Source: Chrysochromulina tobinii
Taxonomy: Eukaryota; Haptophyta; Prymnesiales; Chrysochromulinaceae
Assembly (NCBI GenBank): GCA_001275005.1
Contig: JWZX01001741.1
Span: 1-13,011, forward strand
DNA length: 13,011 nt
Reading direction: 5' to 3'
In this document: positions 1 through 6,708 of the stretch, one piece after another
Numbering within the stretch: position 1 is the stretch's first letter
Layout: each line of letters begins with the position of its first letter
Notes under the pieces: generated by a model
What the model saw: only the letters and a program-made list of their open reading frames with translations
Databases searched by the model: none
What the model was told of the DNA's origin: nothing
Position numbers and translations under genes: made by a program

Positions 1-194
1 TGTGTTGACCGAGGGGAGCGGAGCCGTCCGTCGAGACGGTGGTGGAGTGAGCGTGGTAGGACCGCGAAGAAACTGAAACTGAAACTGATTACGGGGGTGA
101 CTGCTTTTGGTGCGGCATATGGATTTGCGGTCTCGCATTTTCCGGGGTTGGACTCACGGACTGAGACCTCGTGCGTGGGAGGGTCTCTTTCAAC
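1..194. other. 5' flank of the first kinase gene
   Basis: No gene is supported here. The frame of the downstream kinase is closed by a TGA at 162-164, so the protein cannot extend further upstream without splicing. A short tandem run of the hexamer GAAACT lies around 70-90, and a small inverted repeat (CCGTC / GACGG) lies near 27-42. I see no convincing TATA box, tRNA or other RNA gene. The region probably holds promoter and 5' untranslated sequence, but nothing marks the transcription start. Confidence 0.4.
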
Positions 195-1328
195 ATGTGG
201 TGCCCGTTCACATGTCTGCGACCGAACGCCGAGGCGCTACTGCTCATGACCGGTGATCTGACGCCCCCATTGGATCCAGTGCCGCGCACGGTGCGCGCCG
301 GACTCGAATGGAAGGCGTTCAAGAGTCCCGTGCTCATCTCCAATGCGGGTGGCTCATGTATTGTCTACAAGGCGACGCTCGACGGTGAGCGAGTAGCGGT
401 CAAGGTCGTGCGCGAAGTAGGCAACGCTGACGCCATTCGGGATTTGCAAGCGGAGGCAACACTACTTACGGAGCTCGGCCGACGGCCACATCGGCACATC
501 ATCACGCTGATTGGCGAGGGTTGCAAAGAAGACGGTCGGCCATTCATCGTGCTCGAGCTGCTGGCGACCACGCTCGCAGCACAGCTGCCGAAGCCCCTCA
601 TAAAAATGCTCGGCGAACCGAACGAGCCTGACGAGGTGGGTGTCTGCGAGTGGTGGAGCGCGGTGCGGTTGTGGCCGATGTCGCGCGCGCTCATGGTCGG
701 GTTACATCTGGCGCAAGCGCTGAAGCATTTGCACGAAGGAGAGCCGCTTCCGGGGCAGCGCGTGCTACATCGCGACCTGAAGCCCGACAACGTGGGCTTC
801 CTTGCCGACGGCAGCAACACCCTCGTGCTGCTCGACTTCGGTCTGGCCACCCGTTGGTCTACTGGTATCGTGAGCAGTGGCGGCGGCGAGGGTGACCAAC
901 CTCGCAAGCTGACCGGTCAGACAGGCTCAACCCGATACATGTCGCCCGAGGTCGCGCTCTCGCAGCCGTACAATGGCAAGGCCGAGGTCTTCTCGTTCGC
1001 CACGCTCCTCTGGCAGATGGCCTCGCATGAGCGCCCCTTTCGCGGCTTCACTGTGGCCAAGTTCGAAGAGCGCGTCGCACGAGGGGGTGAGAGGCCATCT
1101 CTGCCGCAGCACTGGCCCGAGGGCCTGAGGGAGCTGCTGCGCGACTGCTGGCAAGCCGAGCCGCACCGGCGGCCCGGCTTCGGCGCCGTGGTGCGTCGGC
1201 TCGAGGCGCTCCTGCGGCAGGAAGCGGACAAACTTGTGGGTGGCCAACGAACCTCACGCGCGGAACATGTGACGAGTGGGCTGGCGGGAGCTGATGACGC
1301 CCGTGAGATCAGTATGGATCGTGTGTGA
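195..1328 (+). CDS. Protein kinase, tyrosine-kinase-like (TKL) type
   Basis: Seen: a 377-residue protein with an almost complete eukaryotic protein kinase domain at about residues 45-345. It has the ATP-anchoring lysine in VAVKVV (K70), the helix-C glutamate (E87), the catalytic loop HRDLKPDN (D194, N199), DFG (D214), the SPE motif (E252) and the closing CW...P.RRP.F block (R326). The last block and the GSTRYMSPEVALSQPY activation segment are typical of TKL kinases, so cytosolic Ser/Thr phosphorylation is the expected activity. The first ATG, at 195, has A at -3 and is the preferred start; the next in-frame ATG is at 246. Oddities: the first and third glycines of the glycine loop are Asn50 and Cys55, and the usual helix-F Asp is Glu264. 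All residues needed for catalysis are present. There is no signal peptide, membrane segment or accessory domain. The substrate is unknown. Confidence 0.88.
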   Translation: MWCPFTCLRPNAEALLLMTGDLTPPLDPVPRTVRAGLEWKAFKSPVLISNAGGSCIVYKATLDGERVAVKVVREVGNADAIRDLQAEATLLTELGRRPHRHIITLIGEGCKEDGRPFIVLELLATTLAAQLPKPLIKMLGEPNEPDEVGVCEWWSAVRLWPMSRALMVGLHLAQALKHLHEGEPLPGQRVLHRDLKPDNVGFLADGSNTLVLLDFGLATRWSTGIVSSGGGEGDQPRKLTGQTGSTRYMSPEVALSQPYNGKAEVFSFATLLWQMASHERPFRGFTVAKFEERVARGGERPSLPQHWPEGLRELLRDCWQAEPHRRPGFGAVVRRLEALLRQEADKLVGGQRTSRAEHVTSGLAGADDAREISMDRV

Positions 1329-1402
1329 AGTCTTTGATAACATTTTCGGACTCGTTCCGCGATTGCCGCAATTGCCGCGAGGAATCCGCAAAACTTCGCG
1401 CA
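1329..1402. other. Very short spacer between the two kinase genes
   Basis: This is 74 nt of relatively AT-rich sequence between the stop of the first kinase and the first in-frame ATG of the second. It is short for a separate 3' UTR plus promoter. Either transcription signals overlap the coding regions, the true start of the second gene lies further downstream (1514 or 1661), or the two are joined in one transcript. No stem-loop or polyadenylation signal is obvious. Confidence 0.35.
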
Positions 1403-3196
1403 ATGAGTCAAAAGATCGCTACTTTTTGGTTCGTCGATCTGCGAAGGCGAGCGGGTTACGCGCGTTCTGCAACACATTCCCATCATCGGGAAGTTGTCTT
1501 CCGTCCGCGCCGGATGGTGGCCTTCGAATGCGCCCATGACGGCAAGGCGAAAGTCGCCTGCAGCCGGCTGTCTCTTGACTATCTCAACCACCTTGTCCAC
1601 AAGCAGCCAAGTGCGCCCAGCGACCATGTCCATAAGCAGGCTTTTGCGCCAGGGCCCGAGATGGTCGACTTCTTGCTCCGCCTCGCCGCAGCGGAGGCGC
1701 GTGATGCAGCGCTCGCAAAGCAGCTTCTGCTCCTCCCTGAATTGAAAGTACTTCGTGAATTCAAAACGAAGATCAACATGCTGCAGGAGAGTTGTTTGAC
1801 CGACTGCTCGAGCAGCAGCGACGACGTGAGCTGCGTGTCTACCAGCAGCGATGCCATGCCCGATGCACCGGCATCGTCGCCCACGGCCACCCCCTCGGCG
1901 ACGGACCGGAATTTGGCTGCCATGCACCTGTCCATGGCCGGTGCAAAACTGTCGGTCAAGGCCGCGCGCCTGATGCGGCACGTCAAGCGGCCAAAGATCA
2001 AACGAGGGCGGCGGTCATCCTGCAGACTGACCAAGACAGCTCTGCCTTCCGCACACCACCCGCAAAAGCCGCGCGCTGCTGGCAAGGCGAGGCGGCTGGC
2101 TGCGGCAGCGCGAGTGGTGCGCGTGGAGCAAGGCCAGCCGATGGCACCCAAGTGGCAACCCAAGAGGGCCGGGGGCTGTGGGGATCTCGACGTGCACGTG
2201 ACCGCTGATCCGCTCTGCAATGCGCTCAGCCGGGTCGGCTACCGCTCCCTCGGCCCCATCGCCTCGGGCGCCTTCTCGACGATCCTGAAGGCGAAGCATG
2301 AGGAGAGCGGCGAGGAGGTGGCTGTGAAGCTCTTTGAATGCTCCCGCTCCACTTCCAAGAGGGACTTGCACATGCGCGACCGCGAGCTCTACGCACTACG
2401 GAAGGTGAAGGGCGGCTCCGGGTCGATGGCGCGCACCGATTTGGATGAGGCGCGCACCGAGTTGTGCCCGTTCGTGGCGAATCTGCTCGCCGTGCATGCG
2501 ACGCCCACGAGCACGGTCGCGGTTCTCGAGCTATGCCGCGGCGGCTCCCTGCAGCGACACCTGTACAAACTACGGGGAAAGCCTCGCGAGCCGAGTGGCG
2601 CCGTGGCGGGCATGCCGCTCGCGGAGGTGACCGCGTATGGCTCGCAGCTCGCCCGTGCGCTGGCTCACCTGCACGCACGCGACGTGGTCCATCGTGACGT
2701 CAAGCCAGCCAACATTCTCTTCTACGGGCTGCACCACCTCAAGCTATGCGACTTTGGATTCGCACGCTACTGCGCGTCGGACGCCTCGAGTGAAGCGAGT
2801 CGCTGCCACACAATCTGCGGCACGCCCATCCACATGGCCCCGGAGCTGACGCGGAGCTCGACGGCGAGCTCCAAGGGCTACACGGGCCGACCGGTGGACG
2901 TCTGGGCTCTCGGCACCGTCCTCTTCGAGATGCTGCACAATGAGCCCGCCTTCACAGCGTCCTCGGGCCCGGAGCTCTGGGTGCGTATCCGTACCTGCGC
3001 GCACGCTGCCTTCCGCGCAGGCCTGCCGCGTGAGTGGCGCGAGCTGCTGGGGGCGTGCCTCACCGTGCAACCGACGCGCCGGCCAACGGCCGAGGCGCTG
3101 GCCGCGACAGCCGCCCTCGCTGGAGAGGCGTCCACCATGGCGACCAGGGACCTGCCAGGGCCTGCATCCCTGCCGACCGAGCCGCTCGCGTGCTGA
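1403..3196 (+). CDS. Ser/Thr protein kinase with long N-terminal extension
   Basis: Seen: from ATG 1403 the protein has 597 residues. Residues 1-280 show no recognised domain. They include a Leu/Ala-rich helical stretch (about 87-125), a Ser-rich acidic patch (about 135-155), Ser/Thr/Pro-rich sequence and a basic cluster KRPKIKRGRR (195-204) that could act as a nuclear signal. The kinase domain covers about 280-567: lysine in EVAVKLF (K309), helix-C E328, HRDVKPAN (D432, N437), DFG (D450), GTPIHMAPE (E481), DVWALG (D499) and RRP (R560). The DFGFAR motif and the GTP.HMAPE segment are reminiscent of ULK/Fused-type Ser/Thr kinases; this assignment is an inference. The glycine loop is ASGAFSTI, keeping only the second glycine. 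The start is uncertain: third-position GC is low between 1403 and about 1513, so ATG 1514 is possible, and ATG 1661 has a strong context (G at -3 and +4). An upstream GTG at 1325 is not a credible eukaryotic start. Confidence 0.85.
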   Translation: MSQKIATFWFVDLRRRAGYARSATHSHHREVVFRPRRMVAFECAHDGKAKVACSRLSLDYLNHLVHKQPSAPSDHVHKQAFAPGPEMVDFLLRLAAAEARDAALAKQLLLLPELKVLREFKTKINMLQESCLTDCSSSSDDVSCVSTSSDAMPDAPASSPTATPSATDRNLAAMHLSMAGAKLSVKAARLMRHVKRPKIKRGRRSSCRLTKTALPSAHHPQKPRAAGKARRLAAAARVVRVEQGQPMAPKWQPKRAGGCGDLDVHVTADPLCNALSRVGYRSLGPIASGAFSTILKAKHEESGEEVAVKLFECSRSTSKRDLHMRDRELYALRKVKGGSGSMARTDLDEARTELCPFVANLLAVHATPTSTVAVLELCRGGSLQRHLYKLRGKPREPSGAVAGMPLAEVTAYGSQLARALAHLHARDVVHRDVKPANILFYGLHHLKLCDFGFARYCASDASSEASRCHTICGTPIHMAPELTRSSTASSKGYTGRPVDVWALGTVLFEMLHNEPAFTASSGPELWVRIRTCAHAAFRAGLPREWRELLGACLTVQPTRRPTAEALAATAALAGEASTMATRDLPGPASLPTEPLAC

Positions 3197-3522
3197 CGCG
3201 CGCGGGCGCAACGATCGGGCATGTTCGTGCTCAGTCCCTCCTGTACACTGCAAGTAAATGCACGAGCCCTCATGCACATGCTGTGAACCTGTGATGCTGT
3301 GGATGCGGTGGACGCTGATTTTGCTGTGATGCTCGCGCGTACCCTTTCCGTTGAGATGAGCTGGTGAATTGGCTGGTTGCCTTATTGTTGATGAATATGT
3401 CCAGTATACAGTCGCGTTACTTGGTGACGCACGAGGACCTTACATGTAACTCTGTCAAACTTTCTCAAATTGGATCGAGTTTCGTTCGTCGAAGCTGATC
3501 CGGTTCGACGTTGAGGCTATCG
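3197..3522. other. Spacer between the second kinase and the coiled-coil gene
   Basis: This is 326 nt without a supported gene and more AT-rich than the flanking coding DNA. It should contain the 3' UTR of the kinase and the promoter and 5' UTR of the giant gene. CTGTACACTGCAAGTAAA at about 3240-3258 lies 45 nt after the kinase stop. A related string follows the end of the giant gene. No TATA box, tRNA or other RNA gene is evident. Confidence 0.4.
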
Positions 3523-4154
3523 ATGAGCCTGGCCGAGGATTCCTCGACCATGCTCGTGACCGGCCGCAAGTCGGTGGCTTTTAGAGGGCCTTCGCTGCCA
3601 CCTCCTGATGCCTACAAAAGGGCGCAGCTTGCCGCCGAGGCACGCGAACGGCAACCTCGCATGACAGTCACGCTCGAGCTGTCCGATGGTTCACACAGCC
3701 CGTCACGCGGCCCTTCGCCGCAGCCAGGCCATCCAGAGCCGGCCCCCGCCAGCAAAATCTTGAGCCGGACGGCGGCAGGGAACAGCCACAGGGAACGGCA
3801 GAAAGAGGAGGCCATAGCGGCCACACGCTCGGCTCGGGAGGCTGTCGACCGTGCTGAGGCCATTTTCAACGAGGGAGACGAGATGGCGGTGCGCGAGACG
3901 GAGCGCGACGAGATGGCGACCGCAGTCCAGCGCATCCAGGACGAGTCGCGACGTCGGGAGAAGGAGATGCACTCGACGCTGAACGCCGTCTCCAAGTGGT
4001 TCTCGAACGCCGACGTGCAGGCGGCGATCGACGAGGAGCGCGCGAGAGCGCTCGCCTCAAGGCAGAGCTCAAGGCAGAGCTCGAGGCGCAGCGGTGGCGG
4101 CAGCGGCGTGCGAGACGGCGGCCAGCACACGCGCCAGCGGCTGACGGCGCGCTT

Positions 4155-4220
<66 letters not shown>

Positions 4221-6606
4221 TGACGAGGTCATGGCGGCGAACATGGAGATGAAAGAGACGAGTGAGATGAGGCTGCTCGCTGACAAGCTCGCCGAAGGCC
4301 GTGAGAAGCTTTCGACGATGCACACGCAAGTGTGCCAGTCACTCGAGTGGGCGTGCGTGCAGCGCGACTCCGCACGCGGCGACGCGGAGTCGCACGCCCT
4401 TGCACTTGCGACGGCTGTCGTGACGATGCAAGGAGACCTCCGGGCCGTCCTCCAAGCCTTTGAGATCGAGACCAAGGCGGCCGAGACACGACTGCAGAAG
4501 GCACAGCACGCGACCAAAGTCGTCGAGGCAGAGGCCCGCCGCGTGAAGGGTTCGCTCGCGGCGGCCAGGAGCGAAAGGGAAGGGGTCGTGCATAAGTTTC
4601 GGGAGCTCGCTGCGTGGGTGAAGCAGAACGCACGCCACTGGCCGAACCAACCGCCGCTAGCTGCGCTCCTCTTAGACGACGAGGACAGCGCCGGCGGAGA
4701 CGCCGGCGACAATGAGGACGGCAGCTGGCAGAGTGAGCCCCGACCTCGCGAAGACGACTGCGGCGGCGCCAGTGCTGGCGACGTGAGCGGCGGCGGCGGC
4801 GCGGGCACGCGCAGTGGTAGCGGCATGCTCATCGCGGGTGGCGGCGGCAGCGGCAGTGGTGGCGGCGGAGGTGGCGGCATAGGCGTCTCTGGCGCGGCGC
4901 CTCATTCATTTGGCAATCGATTGCTCAACACGGCGCTTAGCGCCGAGTCGTCGGAGATGCTGTCGGAGATGCCTCAGCACGCCAGCCCGCCAGCACGCTT
5001 TGGCATGTCGGAGATGCCGAGCGCGGCGGACCTCGCTGCGGTCCGGAGCGACAGCGTCGACGGGCGAGTGCGCAAGGCGGAGGCAGAGGCCGAAGCGGCG
5101 CGCCGGCGCGCCACGGAGGCTGAGGAGGCAGCAGCCGAAGCAGAACGTCAGCGGGCCGCCATGGGCGCGGAGCTGGCCGCCATGGGCGCGGAGCTGGCCG
5201 TAGTGAGGGCGGCGGCGGCGACAACGTCGGAGGCGACCAAGCGCGCGGCTGAGGCAGAGGCGGCGCTGGCGGAGCTCCAGGCACAGCGCGAGCGGGAGAG
5301 GCACGAGGCGCAGTCCAGGCAAGAGGCGTCCTCGCGTGGCCAGGCCGTCGATGTGTCGGATGTGTTGGATGCCGCCAAAGTGGAGCCTCTGCCTCAGGAC
5401 AAGCGGGGAAAGGCGGCCGAGCGGGCGGTGGCGGCACCGATTCCGCAGCGGCAGGCGGGAGGTGGAGGTGGCGGTGCGCGCGCGGCTCAGGCGGAGTCCG
5501 CGACCGACGCAGAGAGGGCCGCGGCGGCCGAGGCCAAGGTAGCCGCGCTCACGCAAGAGCTCGCGACGGCGCGAGTGGCGACCAAAGCGGCCGCGGCGGG
5601 GCGCGCCTCCGTCGAGGACGTGTATGGCCGTTACGATCTCCTCGCCCAGATCGGCGCGCTTCAGACGGAGCTCGAGCGCACCAACGAGCGTCTCGCCCAC
5701 CTGACCAAAGCGAGCACAGAGGCGGCGGAGCTGCATGCAGCCGAAGCCCGCGCTCGACAGCGTCTCGAGGCTCAGCTGCTTGCGCTTGAAGAGGAGAAGG
5801 AGGCCGCTGTCGAGCGCGAGGCGGCAGAAAAGGCCACGGTGGCGCAGGCGGTGCAGGCGGCGCGCGCGGGGGCCAGCACAGCCGACGAGGCGGTCGTGGC
5901 CGAATGGGCCGCCAAGCTCGAGGCGGAGAAGGCCGCGAGCGCAGCCCGGCTCAAGCGGGAGCGCGCCCGGCTCAACGTGGTGCATGCCTTCCAAATGGAA
6001 GGCCTGCGCGCCGCCCAACAGGCCGACAGCGCGGCCGCCCAGAGGCGACGTGCGGAGCAAGACGACAAGGAGCGCAAGCGCGTGGCGGCGCACGTGGCGG
6101 CGCTTGAGGACGCTCAACGGGCGCGCGACAGCCGCGAGGACTTTCTCAAGGCCGAGGTAGATCGGCTGCGCGCGGAGCTAGACCACGTGCAGAGCCATCT
6201 CGAGGATGCCTTGGCTGCCGCTGCCGCCTCGTCTACAGCGGCCGCCGGTGGCGAGGCCGCCGCAGCCGCGGCGGCGGCGGCGTCAGTCGCGAGGCGGCTG
6301 AAGCCGCCTCCTTTCACGGACGGGTTGCCTAAAAAGGACGATGCCGGTACGCTCGAAGATGCCATCATCGAGGAAGGCCGCGCGCAATCGGAGCTCGCCC
6401 ACTGCCTCAAGGTGTACGAGGCGGCGTATCAGGCGACGCCTGAAGAAGCCTCTGACGCGAGCGTCGAGGAGCTGGCGCAGGCGGAGGCGGCGCTCAAGCT
6501 TGCGCGCGCGGCGATGGAGCGTGCTAAGTGGAAGCGCATCGCACGTGAAAAGGAGGCCGAGGCGGGTCGCTGGCAGGAGCAGTGGGAGCAGCTCCATGAC
6601 GAGCAG

Positions 6607-6638
<32 letters not shown>

Positions 6639-6666
6639 ACAGCAGCAGCAGCAGCAGCAGCAACAT

Positions 6667-6708
<42 letters not shown>

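Noticed and set aside
1325-1402. Extension of the second kinase upstream to a GTG overlapping the first kinase's stop
   Set aside because: GTG starts are not expected in a nuclear eukaryotic gene, and the base composition here is non-coding in type.
3612-4880. Long open frame on the minus strand (422 codons) opposite the giant gene
   Set aside because: It is Ser/Pro/Ala low-complexity sequence, the expected antisense of GC-rich Glu/Ala/Arg coding DNA. The + strand frame is continuous for 2,263 codons and has clear coiled-coil character.
4906-6117. Minus-strand open frame of 403 codons rich in Arg and Leu
   Set aside because: Composition is that of antisense GC-rich DNA. It has no recognisable domain and overlaps the well-supported coiled coil entirely.
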